A stretch of 64,000 bases of DNA from Pseudoclavibacter sp. Marseille-Q3772 (GTDB taxonomy: Bacteria; Actinomycetota; Actinomycetes; Actinomycetales; Microbacteriaceae): contig NZ_OU745391.1 of NCBI RefSeq assembly GCF_916618895.1, positions 930,001 to 994,000 of the forward strand, in the 5' to 3' direction. The notes under the pieces are model-generated. The model was not told the origin of the DNA. It saw only the letters and a program-made list of their open reading frames with translations, and made no database searches. Positions 8,535-16,947 of the stretch are shown in pieces (the first letter of the stretch is position 1; every line of letters starts with the position of its first letter). The position numbers and the translations under genes were made by a program.

Positions 8535-9521
8535 CTAGCTGAGACGCTGCGCAAACTCCATTAGCGGTGTCGACCAGAAATACAGCGCAAAAGCGACCGC
8601 TCCCGCCGGCAACAGCGAATCAAAACGGTCAAAGAACCCGCCGTGTCCGGGAAGCCAATTCGACATGTCTTTCACGCCCAGGTCGCGCTTGATCATCGAC
8701 TCAGTGAGATCACCGACCACCGCGGCAATGGTGATGCTGATCCCCATGAAGATGCCGAACCACCATGGCAACCCAAGCAACAGTTCGCAGGCGGCAACGG
8801 CGGTGATGATGCCAAGAATCGCACCGCCGGCAAGACCCTCCCACGTTTTGCTCGGGCTGATCGTGGGAGCCATCTTCGTGCGCCCGAAGCGCATCCCGGT
8901 GACGTAAGCACCGGTATCCACGCAAATCACGATGGCGGCAAAGGTCAGCACCCAGTACTCACCCAGCGGCTGCGAGAGCAGCATGATGGTGAATGAGCCC
9001 AGGAACGTAACGTAGAAGTGCACGAAAGCCGTCGCCGACGCATCCGCCGCCAGCTGGGCTCTGCTCGGACGCTCGTGCACCAACAGGACTTCGATCACGC
9101 GCCAAATGATGATGCCGAGCAGCCCAAGCAGGATCACCGTCCAGTGCGACCCCGGTGGCACGTAATACGCGAGCGGAGCCGCGATCAAGGCGAGCACCAC
9201 CGACGGAATGCGCGGAACTCGGCGACGTGCCTGGCGCATCGCCGTGGCTAGCTCGGTTACCACTATGGCGATGAGCAGCGTGCCAAACGGAATGAACCAA
9301 CGCTTTTCGAAGAGCAACGAGATGGCTAATAACCCGCCCAAGAGCAGGCCGATGCCTATTGCACCGAGCAGGTTGCGACCGGACTTCGCGTTCAGCCGCT
9401 CATTCGCCAACACCATCCGAGCTCGAACATGTTCACGCGACCACTCACGAGAACGTGACCCGGGCGGGGCAACGATCTCGTCGTCATCCCGCCCGGTCGA
9501 GCGCTGAGGTGTTTGCGTCAA
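8535..9521 (-). CDS. cdsA: phosphatidate cytidylyltransferase (CDP-diacylglycerol synthase)
   Basis: Makes CDP-diacylglycerol from phosphatidic acid and CTP at the membrane, the precursor of phosphatidylinositol, cardiolipin and phosphatidylglycerol. The 328 residues have a ~45-residue cytoplasmic N-terminus, about eight hydrophobic helices, and the CDS signature near the C-terminus: SMIKRDLGVKDMSNWLPGHG followed by GFFDRFDSLL, with the conserved KR, KD, PGHGG and DR.D residues. Its start lies just downstream of the frr stop (3-base gap), and the gene order rpsB-tsf-pyrH-frr-cdsA is the standard bacterial one. A Met/Thr start at 9521 is accepted. Nothing is odd about it. Confidence 0.95.
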   Translation of the reverse strand: MTQTPQRSTGRDDDEIVAPPGSRSREWSREHVRARMVLANERLNAKSGRNLLGAIGIGLLLGGLLAISLLFEKRWFIPFGTLLIAIVVTELATAMRQARRRVPRIPSVVLALIAAPLAYYVPPGSHWTVILLGLLGIIIWRVIEVLLVHERPSRAQLAADASATAFVHFYVTFLGSFTIMLLSQPLGEYWVLTFAAIVICVDTGAYVTGMRFGRTKMAPTISPSKTWEGLAGGAILGIITAVAACELLLGLPWWFGIFMGISITIAAVVGDLTESMIKRDLGVKDMSNWLPGHGGFFDRFDSLLPAGAVAFALYFWSTPLMEFAQRLS

Positions 9522-9524
9522 GAC

Positions 9525-10079
9525 TTAGACCTCGAGCAGGTCAGCTTCCTTGGCCTTGAGTGATTCATCCACCCGGTCAATGAATCCCTTCGTCTCCTTG
9601 TCGAGGTCTTTCTCGGCACGTGAAATCTCGTCTTCGCTGACCTCTCCGTCAAGCGCGGCGAGGTCGGTCATACCCTTGCGGCGGATGTTGCGGATCGCGA
9701 TGCGTGCTTCTTCGGCCTTCGCGTGAGCGAGCTTGACGTACTCCATGCGGCGTTCCTTGGTGAGCTCGGGCATCACCACGCGGATGATCTGACCCTCGTT
9801 CGACGGCGTTACGCCCAGGTGCTGTGCGGCCACGATAGCCTTCTCGATTTCCTTGATCGCACCCTTGTCGTAGGGGCTGATCACGAGCATACGAGCCTCG
9901 GGCTGCTGCATCGATGCGAGCTGCCCCAGCGGTGTTGCCGTGCCGTAGTAGTCCACCATCAGCTTTTCGAACAGGGCCGGGTTTGCTCGGCCGGTACGGA
10001 TATTGCCGAACTCTTCGTGCGCGTGGTCCAGCGCCTTTTCCATCTTCTCTTTAGCTTCGGCGAGTACTTCGGGGATCAC
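9525..10079 (-). CDS. frr: ribosome recycling factor
   Basis: Splits the post-termination ribosome together with EF-G. The protein is 184 residues from a GTG at 10079, with AAAGGA upstream; the in-frame ATG at 10145 would add 22 residues not found in the family. Visible family motifs: VLAEAKEKMEKALDHAHEEF at the start, IRTGRANPALFEKLMVDYYG, TPLGQLASMQQPEARMLVI, and a Lys/Glu-rich helical C-terminus (EDEISRAEKDLDKETK). It sits 108 bases downstream of pyrH and directly before cdsA. Confidence 0.95.
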   Translation of the reverse strand: MIPEVLAEAKEKMEKALDHAHEEFGNIRTGRANPALFEKLMVDYYGTATPLGQLASMQQPEARMLVISPYDKGAIKEIEKAIVAAQHLGVTPSNEGQIIRVVMPELTKERRMEYVKLAHAKAEEARIAIRNIRRKGMTDLAALDGEVSEDEISRAEKDLDKETKGFIDRVDESLKAKEADLLEV

Positions 10080-10187
10080 GTTGGGTCCTTTCGATCGTGT
10101 CTGCTTAATCCTACGTTGCGCGCGGGCCTCCCCAAGCACTGCCATCGGTTCCGGTCAAGATGCGGTGCTCGGGGATACGGTTCGGCG

Positions 10188-10919
10188 CTAGTTTTGCGGG
10201 TTGTTCGAGACGAGGGTGCCGATGTGGTCGCCGCGGATTGCGCGGGCGATATTGCCATCCGGTGACATACCGAACACCCGCATATCCATCCCGTTATCCA
10301 TGCACAAGCTAAACGCGGTCGAGTCCACGACCCGCAAACCGCGGTGGAGTGCATCCTGATACGAAAGCGTGTGGATGAGTTCAGCGGATTCGTCTCGGTT
10401 CGGGTCGGCCGTGTAGACACCGTCAACACCGTTCTTGGCCACCAAGAGCACATCGGCGCGGATCTCCAATGCGCGCTGTGCAGCGACGGTGTCGGTGGAG
10501 AAGTATGGCAGGCCGGCGCCTGCACCGAAGACGACCACGCGACCCTTTTCCATGTGCCGCTCGGCACGCAACGGGATATACGGTTCGGCGACCTGACGCA
10601 TCTCAATAGCGGATTGCACGCGAGCGTTGACACCGGCCTGTTCGAGGAAGTCCTGGAGCGCAAGAGCGTTCATAACCGTGCCCAGCATGCCCATGTAGTC
10701 CGCCCGGCCGCGGTCCATACCTGCATTGGCAAGCTGCGCGCCGCGGAAGAAGTTACCGCCACCGACTACGACGGCGACCTCAACTTCCTTCGCCGCTTCG
10801 GCAATCTCTTTGGCAATGTTCGTGAGCACGATCGGGTCGACGCCAAGCTTTCCGCCACCGAATGCCTCCCCCGAGAGCTTGAGCAGAACACGGCGTCGGG
10901 ACGGTCTTGCGGTTGTCAT
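10188..10919 (-). CDS. pyrH: UMP kinase
   Basis: Phosphorylates UMP to UDP in pyrimidine synthesis. The 243 residues are of usual length and carry the amino-acid-kinase-fold motifs [13 protein letters not shown] (about 10-22), [13 protein letters not shown] and a C-terminal [11 protein letters not shown]. An ATG start at 10919 has AAAAGGAGC upstream. The strong hairpin at 10965-11008 separates it from tsf, so it may be partly uncoupled from the ribosomal genes. Typical bacterial hexameric UMP kinases are feedback-inhibited by UTP; that is family knowledge, not visible here. Confidence 0.95.
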   Translation of the reverse strand: MTTARPSRRRVLLKLSGEAFGGGKLGVDPIVLTNIAKEIAEAAKEVEVAVVVGGGNFFRGAQLANAGMDRGRADYMGMLGTVMNALALQDFLEQAGVNARVQSAIEMRQVAEPYIPLRAERHMEKGRVVVFGAGAGLPYFSTDTVAAQRALEIRADVLLVAKNGVDGVYTADPNRDESAELIHTLSYQDALHRGLRVVDSTAFSLCMDNGMDMRVFGMSPDGNIARAIRGDHIGTLVSNNPQN

Positions 10920-10964
10920 AGCGCTCCTTTTCGTACCAAATCGAAAGTCGGTATCAAGACTAGT

Positions 10965-11008
10965 TCGCCGCGGTCGGATGAGTGCTGGGCACTATCCAAC
11001 CGCGGCGA
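10965..11008 (-). terminator. strong hairpin between tsf and pyrH
   Basis: A 15-bp stem, TCGCCGCGGTCGGAT at 10965-10979 with ATCCAACCGCGGCGA at 10994-11008 (one non-Watson-Crick pair), and a 14-base loop. It lies 21 bases past the tsf stop. It has no long U tract, so it may act as a partial terminator or an mRNA processing barrier within the cluster. Confidence 0.65.
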
Positions 11009-11028
11009 TTTTCGCAGGGAGTCGCGAA

Positions 11029-11883
11029 CTACTCTTCGTCAGCAGCTTCGACGCCAGCGCCTACCTTGAGGCGCGCGAAGTCTACGATCTGCAGACCGGC
11101 CTGTTCGGCGATCTGCTTCACGGTGTGCTTCGGGTCGCGTGCGTATTCCTGCTCGTTCAGAACAATCTGCTTGAAGAACGCGCCCAGACGGCCCTCAACG
11201 ATCTTCGGCAGTGCTGCCTCAGGCTTGCCTTCGGCACGCGTGATCTCTTCAACGACCTTGCGCTCGTTGTCGATCGTTGCCTGCGGAACGTCCTCACGGT
11301 TGAGGTACGAGGGGTTAGCGAATGCGATGTGCTGGGCGATACCGTGAGCCGTTTCGGTGTCGGTACCGGTGAATCCAACAACAACACCGACCTGCGGCGG
11401 GAGGTCCTTCGAGGTGTAGTGCATGTATACGTCAAAGTTCTCGCCCTTAACCTGGCGGGCGTTGCGCAGCTCGAACTTCTCGCCGATAACAGCAGCGAGT
11501 TCGCTGATGGCCTCGGCTACAGTTGCGTCACCCATGGGTGCAGCAAGTGCTTCTTCGGCGTTGGTTGCACCGGCTGCGGCAGCTGCTTCGAGAACATCGT
11601 CTGCGAGCTTGATGAACTTGTCACCCTTGGCCACGAAGTCAGTTTCGCAGTTGAGCTCGAGGATGGTCGCGGTGCCGTTGTCGTTAACCTTCGCTACGAC
11701 AAGTCCCTCGGCGGCCGAACGGTCCGCTCGCTTGGCGTTACCCTTTGCACCCTTGAGACGCAGAATCTCAACGGCTTTTTCCATGTCGCCGTCGGCCTCT
11801 TCGAGCGCCTTCTTGGTGTCGGTCATACCGGTACCGAGCTGCTCGCGCAGCGCCTTGATGTCGGCAATGGTGAAGTTAGCCAT
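11029..11883 (-). CDS. tsf: translation elongation factor Ts
   Basis: Exchanges GDP for GTP on EF-Tu. The 284 residues begin with the UBA-like N-terminal domain (FTIADIKALREQLGTGMTDT and KALEEADGDMEKAVEILR) and the signature KGAKGNAKRADRSAAEGLV. The core contains LELNCETDFVAKGDKF and the VGVVVGFTGTD region. The start ATG at 11883 has AGGGAG upstream. It lies 21 bases downstream of rpsB, the usual order, and is followed by the hairpin at 10965-11008. The dimerisation and C-terminal parts are complete. Confidence 0.96.
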   Translation of the reverse strand: MANFTIADIKALREQLGTGMTDTKKALEEADGDMEKAVEILRLKGAKGNAKRADRSAAEGLVVAKVNDNGTATILELNCETDFVAKGDKFIKLADDVLEAAAAAGATNAEEALAAPMGDATVAEAISELAAVIGEKFELRNARQVKGENFDVYMHYTSKDLPPQVGVVVGFTGTDTETAHGIAQHIAFANPSYLNREDVPQATIDNERKVVEEITRAEGKPEAALPKIVEGRLGAFFKQIVLNEQEYARDPKHTVKQIAEQAGLQIVDFARLKVGAGVEAADEE

Positions 11884-11904
11884 GTGGTTGCTTCTCCCTA
11901 GTGA

Positions 11905-12771
11905 TTACTTGCTTGCTTCGGCCGAGTCGGCCTCGGTCTCGGGCTTTGCGGCCTCGGTCTCAGTCTGCGCCGTTTCGGTTGCCGACTCCTGAGCGTCCTT
12001 TGCTTCGCCCTGCTTGAGGAGCTCGAGCTCCCACTCCGCGAGCGGCTCAGCCTCGGCGTTTGCTGCGCCCTCAGCCGGCTTCTGGTGGCGGGTCATGAGG
12101 CCCTCAGCTGCAGCATCGGCAACAATGCGGGTGAGCAGCGATACCGACCGGATCGCGTCATCGTTACCCGGAATCGGGTAGTCAACATCGTCGGGGTCGC
12201 AGTTGGTGTCGAGGATGGCAACCACCGGAATGCCGAGCTTCTTCGCCTCGTCAATAGCGAGGTGCTCCTTGTTGGTGTCAACCACCCATACCGCCGACGG
12301 GGTGCGGGTCATGTTGCGGATACCGCCAAGGGTCTTCTCCAGCTTGTCGCGTTCACGGCGCTGGATGAGCAGTTCCTTCTTGGTGTAACCGGTTGAGGTG
12401 TCCTCGAAGTCAACGAGGTCGAGTTCCTTCAGACGGTTCAGACGCTTCTGTACGGTCTGGAAGTTGGTGAGCAGACCACCGAGCCAACGCTGGTTGACAT
12501 ACGGCTGGTTGACGCGCGTTGCCTGTTCGGCAATGGCTTCCTGAGCCTGCTTCTTGGTACCTACGAACAGGATGGTGCCGCCGTGTGCGACGGTTTCCTT
12601 GACGAAGTCGTATGCCTTGTCGATGTAGGCAAGCGACTGCTGCAGGTCGAGGATGTAGATACCCGAGCGCTCGGTGAAAATGAAGCGCTTCATCTTCGGG
12701 TTCCAACGGCGGGTCTGGTGACCGAAGTGGACACCGGCGTCGAGTAGCTGACGCATCGAAACGACTGCCAT
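11905..12771 (-). CDS. rpsB: 30S ribosomal protein S2
   Basis: The ATG at 12771 has AAGGAG eight bases upstream; an in-frame ATG nine codons earlier lacks a ribosome site. The 288 residues begin [20 protein letters not shown] and contain the S2 hallmarks [36 protein letters not shown], and [19 protein letters not shown]. The last ~55 residues are an Ala/Glu/Thr-rich acidic tail beyond the S2 core, a common actinobacterial extension. It is first in the rpsB-tsf unit; a 325-base intergenic stretch upstream holds its leader. Confidence 0.96.
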   Translation of the reverse strand: MAVVSMRQLLDAGVHFGHQTRRWNPKMKRFIFTERSGIYILDLQQSLAYIDKAYDFVKETVAHGGTILFVGTKKQAQEAIAEQATRVNQPYVNQRWLGGLLTNFQTVQKRLNRLKELDLVDFEDTSTGYTKKELLIQRRERDKLEKTLGGIRNMTRTPSAVWVVDTNKEHLAIDEAKKLGIPVVAILDTNCDPDDVDYPIPGNDDAIRSVSLLTRIVADAAAEGLMTRHQKPAEGAANAEAEPLAEWELELLKQGEAKDAQESATETAQTETEAAKPETEADSAEASK

Positions 12772-13096
12772 GGTCGATTCTCCTTGAGTTTTGGGCACAC
12801 CGGTGGTGTGCGTTTCGGTTATTGTTACCGCGGATGCGGTGGCCTGGTGCCCTGCGGCGAGATCACTCGTGCGTGGTTACGCACAAGACCGTTGATCCCA
12901 CTCGCGTTCCGGACACGCGAAGTCAGCACAATGGCTGCGCAAGGCATTCTATACGCGTTTGCGAACGGTGACTACCGCGCTTTTGCTCATGCACGGCCAC
13001 GAGGGGAATGCACCGCGCCGCCTGTGGATAACGAGTTTGTCCACAGCTGCTCGCGCGATCGCCCCAGGAGCAGGCGCGAACTTGCACACTGCTGGC
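12772..13096. other. intergenic region upstream of rpsB and the M23-like gene
   Basis: No convincing gene is seen here. For rpsB (minus strand) a TATAGA-type -10 element is visible as tctata at 12948-12953, with no good -35, which would give a leader of about 170 bases, long enough for S2 autoregulation. The right part holds the DnaA-box-like inverted pair at 13023-13045. GGATGCGG at 12832-12839 is one copy of the octamer common in this window. Confidence 0.45.
13023..13045. promoter_or_regulatory. inverted pair of DnaA-box-like 9-mers
   Basis: TGTGGATAA at 13023-13031 is the exact reverse complement of the DnaA box TTATCCACA; TTGTCCACA at 13037-13045 is the same box with one change. They are inverted five bases apart. 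The same arrangement, sharing 16 identical bases, occurs at 27693-27718. Binding by DnaA is inference; the element may also simply be a repeated hairpin. Confidence 0.5.
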
Positions 13097-13687
13097 ATGC
13101 ATCCAGCACCACCACCCTCAGTTGCTGCCCCGCCCGATCCACCCGACCCGCCACGCCTGCCGCGCATCCTCGCATGCTGGCTACTGATCGCCGCCTTCGT
13201 TGGCGTGAGCGCCACACCGGCGCAGGCTGCCCCGACACACCCCGATTCGCCGCAGCCTTTGGCCGAGAGCGCTCATGCACTCTGGCAATGGCCAGTACAC
13301 CCCCGAGCTGAGGTCACTCGCGAGTTCGACCTACCGCACCGGTATGCGGCCGGCCACCGAGGCATTGATCTCGCGGTGCAGCCGGGCACTCAGATTCAAG
13401 CCGTCGCCGCCGGCACCGTGTGGTTTGTCGGCCGAGTCGTCGACCGGAATGTGGTGTCAATTCAGCATGCGAACGGCCTGCGCTCCACCTATGAGCCAGT
13501 TGACGCTCGCGTTCAAGTCGGTGATCAGGTGTCGGCAGGCACCGTCATCGGCACACTCTCCACAACGACGATCCACTCCCCCAACGGCGGCCTGCATCTG
13601 GGAGCGCGCATTGGTGACGACTATCTCGATCCGCTCTCCCTGCTGCAGGTGCTGCCGCCAGCAGTCCTACTTCCTCTGAACAGCTAG
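13097..13687 (+). CDS. secreted M23-family-like peptidase domain protein
   Basis: About 196 residues from the ATG at 13097; a longer frame to 12959 exists, but this start puts a signal peptide first (Pro-rich leader, then ILACWLLIAAFVGVSATPAQA). The mature part is an M23/LytM beta domain: HRGIDLAVQPGTQIQAVAAG supplies the first His and the Asp, while the later motif reads GGLHLGARIGDDYLDP. The usual H-x-H has Gly in place of its first His, so catalysis is doubtful and a wall-binding or regulatory role is possible. No strong ribosome site is visible. The next gene starts 30 bases downstream and may be co-transcribed. Confidence 0.75.
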   Translation: MHPAPPPSVAAPPDPPDPPRLPRILACWLLIAAFVGVSATPAQAAPTHPDSPQPLAESAHALWQWPVHPRAEVTREFDLPHRYAAGHRGIDLAVQPGTQIQAVAAGTVWFVGRVVDRNVVSIQHANGLRSTYEPVDARVQVGDQVSAGTVIGTLSTTTIHSPNGGLHLGARIGDDYLDPLSLLQVLPPAVLLPLNS

Positions 13688-13717
13688 CTCTTCCACTCGT
13701 ACCTCGAAAGGTTGATT

Positions 13718-15244
13718 ATGGCCGCACACCGCGTTATTCCGCCCAGATCACCAAAGCGCACCCGAAACCGAGCGCTCGCGCTGCTCGGCATGCTGATGAC
13801 CATCGCCTTCGTCATCCTGTGCTGGCGGCCCCTGGCTGCCTCAGCAGCCAACGCCGGGCCAGGGTATTCACCCGATGGGTCTGCAGGCGCGTTTGTCGGC
13901 GCCATGGATTTCAACGGCACCAATGTGTATTGCCTGGAGCTCGATCACCCTTCCCCAATCGGGCATCCGACTCGCGTGGCCACAGCGGGTGATGCCCTAC
14001 CCGCAGACATCGCCCAGATGGATGCGGGGACGCGCGCTCGCTTGCACTGGGTCGTGACTACCCGTGGGTCGTCAAGCGAACCAACAATGACAGCGGCAGT
14101 TGCCATGTACGTGTGGTCAGTGGCGGATGCCGAGCACTATCGCGGCGACGCTCACTATCTCTCACTCGTCCCCGCAACCAAACGCGAGCGCGTGGCAGCG
14201 AACCTTCGTGAGATCCGCAGGGCCGCGAGTGATGTTCGCATCGCAACAATTCCGCAGACGTTCGCCCTTTCAATGCGCACGCAACCTGGCAGCATCGTGC
14301 TGGAAATCGGCGATATCCCCGAGGGCACGGAAGCAGTATTGCGAGTTACGGACGGCACAATTAATGGTGAGCGTGAGCTCACGGTGCCGGCTGGTAAGAA
14401 ACGAAGCCTGCGAGTTCGCCCGATGTCGCACACTACGACCCTGACCGTATCGGGGCACCTAAAGGCCGCACCCGGTGCTGCCACGGCGCAACCGCAGTAC
14501 CTAATCACCGACGGGCATCAATTGTTGATCGGTGAGCGCACGCAGTCGTGGCCATCAAAGCGGGTCTCCGTCGAGCTCATCCCGGGCATTCGCAATGTGC
14601 CGTCAACAACTCCGGCGACGAAGAAGACCCCAACGCCGACACCCAAACCCACTCCAACGCCAACACCGGTATCTTCGCCAACTCCCACACCGACACCGGT
14701 ATCTACGCCTACGCCAACGCCGAAGCCGACACCAACACCAACACCAACACCAACACCAACACCAACACCAACACCAAAGCAAACGCCTTCGCCGACACCC
14801 ACACGTATCCAGACGACTCCGGCAAGTACACCAACTCCGTCACAACCGGACACACCACCGCCGCCTGCCATTACTGAGCAACCGCCCGCAGATCTGGTTC
14901 CGAGTGAGCCGGCACCGAGCGAGCCGGCTGCCACGCCAGAGCCCACTCCGACGCCCGAGCCGACCCCATCGGCAACCCCGACCGCCACGTTCTCGACGTC
15001 GCAAGCTGAACCCACGGTTTCAGATACGCCGCGCGAGCCACCCGCTCAACCAGAGCAGCCGCATCCTGACGAGCCCGCCGGTCAGCTCGCTGAATCGGGT
15101 GCTGATGGCAGTGTGCCGCTGATGATCGGTGGCTGTGCGATTACGGCTATTGGCGCCGGCGGCTGGCTCCTCGCACGCAAGCGCGATACCGGTGAAGGGG
15201 AAACTGAATACGTACCGGCGACCGACCACACATCGGGTTGGTGA
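13718..15244 (+). CDS. proline/threonine-rich cell-surface protein with sortase-type C-terminus
   Basis: 508 residues from the ATG at 13718 (GAAAGG upstream). A signal peptide ([26 protein letters not shown]) leads into a ~230-residue domain that starts like a TQXA/thioester-type adhesin domain: [16 protein letters not shown] and a later [11 protein letters not shown] helix. The residue pair that would form the thioester is not complete, since I see no Gln in that helix. A ~200-residue Pro/Thr/Ser stalk of TP repeats follows, then LAESG, a hydrophobic segment and a basic tail. LAESG resembles the LAxTG class E sortase signal with Ser for Thr. Probably a wall-anchored adhesin or stalk protein; ligand unknown. 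Confidence 0.75.
   Translation: MAAHRVIPPRSPKRTRNRALALLGMLMTIAFVILCWRPLAASAANAGPGYSPDGSAGAFVGAMDFNGTNVYCLELDHPSPIGHPTRVATAGDALPADIAQMDAGTRARLHWVVTTRGSSSEPTMTAAVAMYVWSVADAEHYRGDAHYLSLVPATKRERVAANLREIRRAASDVRIATIPQTFALSMRTQPGSIVLEIGDIPEGTEAVLRVTDGTINGERELTVPAGKKRSLRVRPMSHTTTLTVSGHLKAAPGAATAQPQYLITDGHQLLIGERTQSWPSKRVSVELIPGIRNVPSTTPATKKTPTPTPKPTPTPTPVSSPTPTPTPVSTPTPTPKPTPTPTPTPTPTPTPTPKQTPSPTPTRIQTTPASTPTPSQPDTPPPPAITEQPPADLVPSEPAPSEPAATPEPTPTPEPTPSATPTATFSTSQAEPTVSDTPREPPAQPEQPHPDEPAGQLAESGADGSVPLMIGGCAITAIGAGGWLLARKRDTGEGETEYVPATDHTSGW
14731..14777 (+). repeat. perfect hexanucleotide tandem repeat (ACCAAC)n
   Basis: Seven full copies plus five bases of ACCAAC encode Thr-Pro repeats in the stalk of the surface protein. 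The unit is a multiple of three, so slippage would change stalk length without breaking the frame. Confidence 0.9.
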
Positions 15245-15268
15245 GGCGACACCGCTGGCACGCACGCA

Positions 15269-15305
15269 GTGGGTGGGAGGTTGCATCGAGTAGCTTCCTA
15301 CCCAC
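15269..15305. terminator. bidirectional hairpin terminator
   Basis: GTGGGTGGGAGG at 15269-15280 pairs (with G-U pairs) with CTTCCTACCCAC at 15294-15305. It lies between the convergent surface-protein and xerC genes. Confidence 0.55.
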
Positions 15306-15369
15306 GCGCGGTTGTTCCGTCAACGGATTATGGTCGCGTTGCTTGCCGGATGCGCAGCTCGCTCGCCCC

Positions 15370-16287
15370 TTAGGCGCGCGGGTGTGCGCGTCGGTACGTT
15401 TCTCGCAAGCGCTCGGCCGACACGTGCGTGTAGATCTGCGTCGTGCCGAGGTCGGCGTGACCGAGAAACTCCTGGACACCGCGCAGGTCTGCACCGCCGT
15501 CAAGCAGGTGCGTTGCTGCCGTGTGACGGAAGGTGTGCGGTCCAGCGGGCCCCGCACCCGGGGCATATTCCAAGAGTGTTTTCGAAAGTTCGTAGACGGC
15601 GCGTTGGTTGATGGCACCGCCGCGAGCGCCGAGGAACAGCGCTTCAGTTCGACTGCCGCTTTTTGTGCTGTCCACGATTCGGGGGCGTCCGTCTTCGAGC
15701 CAGCGACGCAGTGCGAGCGCGGCGGGCTGTCCGAACGGAATGACTCGTTCACTGTTTCCTTTGCCGACAACACGCACGGTTCGTGTGGTGAAGTCGACGG
15801 ATGCGCGGGTTAGCGCACACAGCTCGGATACGCGCATTCCGGTGGCGTAGAGCAATTCGATGATCGCGTGGTCGCGTAACGCAATCGGGTCATCGGTTTC
15901 AGCGCGCTCCTGGAGGTGGTTGAGGATGGTGTCCATCGATTCACGGGACACCATCCGCGGGAGGGTTCGCCCCGCTTTTGGTGATTTCAATCGTCGGGCA
16001 ACATCGTCACCGCGGTCGGATGCGCTCAGCCAGGCAGTGAATGCTCGTGCGCTCGAAGCGCGGCGGGCGATAGTGCTGGGGGCGTGTCCCTGCTCGGACT
16101 CCTGCCAGAGCCATTCGCGGAAGTCTTCAAGGGTGAGTTCATCCGGTGTGACTTCGCCGCCGCGTTCTACATAGTCGGCGAATCGCGTGAGGTCACCGAC
16201 GGCGGCCTTGATGGTGTGCGGTGAGCGCCCGCGTTCCAATTCGAGCGCTCGCGCATAGTCATCGATGGCGGCGCGCAGAGCAGTCAT
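15370..16287 (-). CDS. xerC: tyrosine recombinase XerC
   Basis: Resolves chromosome dimers at dif with XerD during division. The 305 residues have the SAM-like N-terminal domain (about 1-95; RSPHTIKAAVGDLTRFADYV) and the catalytic domain with the first Arg in YATGMRVSELCAL, the Lys-containing GKGNSERVIPF, HxxR in GPHTFRHTAATHLL, and the second His plus nucleophilic Tyr in FLGHADLGTTQIYTHVS. All active-site residues are present. The length fits chromosomal XerC. A nearby integrase origin is unlikely, as no attachment repeats are seen around it. Confidence 0.9.
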   Translation of the reverse strand: MTALRAAIDDYARALELERGRSPHTIKAAVGDLTRFADYVERGGEVTPDELTLEDFREWLWQESEQGHAPSTIARRASSARAFTAWLSASDRGDDVARRLKSPKAGRTLPRMVSRESMDTILNHLQERAETDDPIALRDHAIIELLYATGMRVSELCALTRASVDFTTRTVRVVGKGNSERVIPFGQPAALALRRWLEDGRPRIVDSTKSGSRTEALFLGARGGAINQRAVYELSKTLLEYAPGAGPAGPHTFRHTAATHLLDGGADLRGVQEFLGHADLGTTQIYTHVSAERLRETYRRAHPRA

Positions 16288-16362
16288 ACGCTCATGTTAG
16301 ACGTGAGCCTCCTCCGGAGGATATTGACACAGGCCGGGTCTCGTGGTCGTGCGCGAAGCACT

Positions 16363-16806
16363 TCACCAGGCCGGCAGTTCTCCCTGGCCTGGGATCACTC
16401 GTAGGTCGTCACTGAGAATCGGTCGATCGTTAATGCTGGCTTCGCGACGTGCCATAAAGCCCTGGTGGTCGAACTGCCACAGCTCGTTACCGTACGCGCG
16501 CCACCATTGACCGGATGCGTCGCGCCACTCGTATTGGAAGCGGACCGCAATTTGCTCGTCGCTATAGGCCCACAAGTTCTTCCGCAACCGATAATCGAGT
16601 TCGCGTTCCCACTTTGCTGTCAGGAAGGCAACGACTTCGTCTCGTCCGTTAATGTGCTCGCCTCGGTTGCGCCACACGGTGTCAACGGTGTAGGCCTGCG
16701 CAACGCGTTCTGGATCCCGTGTGTTCCACGCGTCCTCGGCAGCTTGCACCTTCTGCCGAGCGGTCTCGAGCGTGAACGGTGGGATTGGGGGTCGTGAGTT
16801 GGCCAC
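16363..16806 (-). CDS. NTF2-like protein of the DUF1348 family
   Basis: 147 residues forming one NTF2/SnoaL-type alpha-beta domain: [62 protein letters not shown] and ASINDRPI. These are the conserved blocks of DUF1348, a small family of unknown chemistry often found beside stress or redox regulators. It is divergently transcribed from an AraC-type regulator, with a perfect 10-bp inverted repeat between them, so it is the probable target of that regulator. No catalytic role is assigned. Confidence 0.85.
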   Translation of the reverse strand: MANSRPPIPPFTLETARQKVQAAEDAWNTRDPERVAQAYTVDTVWRNRGEHINGRDEVVAFLTAKWERELDYRLRKNLWAYSDEQIAVRFQYEWRDASGQWWRAYGNELWQFDHQGFMARREASINDRPILSDDLRVIPGQGELPAW

Positions 16807-16902
16807 GTTGACTCCTCGTATTTGGGCGGGACGGATAAGTGGTGAACGTAACGGCAGTGACGTCTCAGGTCAGCATTTCGTACCTGGCGTGATGATGGAA
16901 AG

Positions 16903-16937
16903 TGGCAGAAATGACGCGTACCGCATAATTTCTGCCA
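16903..16937. promoter_or_regulatory. inverted repeat, probable operator of the AraC/DUF1348 divergent pair
   Basis: TGGCAGAAAT at 16903-16912 and ATTTCTGCCA at 16928-16937 are perfect 10-bp inverted repeats with 25-base spacing between equivalent positions. They lie in the 141-base region between the two divergent genes, next to the GTG start of the regulator. Binding by the adjacent regulator is inference. Confidence 0.6.
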
Positions 16938-16947
16938 TGATTGTCGT

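Noticed and set aside
10726..11901. 391-codon plus-strand ORF opposite pyrH and tsf
   Set aside because: Antisense of two essential genes with full family motifs; no recognisable domain and no ribosome site.
14640..14800. Possible CRISPR-like repeat region
   Set aside because: The unit is 6 bases, in frame, coding for Thr-Pro, with no spacers and no cas genes.
14518..15015. 165-codon minus-strand Gly/Val-rich ORF opposite the Thr-Pro stalk
   Set aside because: Its (VG)n composition comes from reading the ACCAAC and CCGACA repeats backwards.
15370..16287. Tyrosine recombinase as the integrase of a genomic island
   Set aside because: Sequence and length fit housekeeping XerC, and no attachment-site repeats or phage genes flank it.
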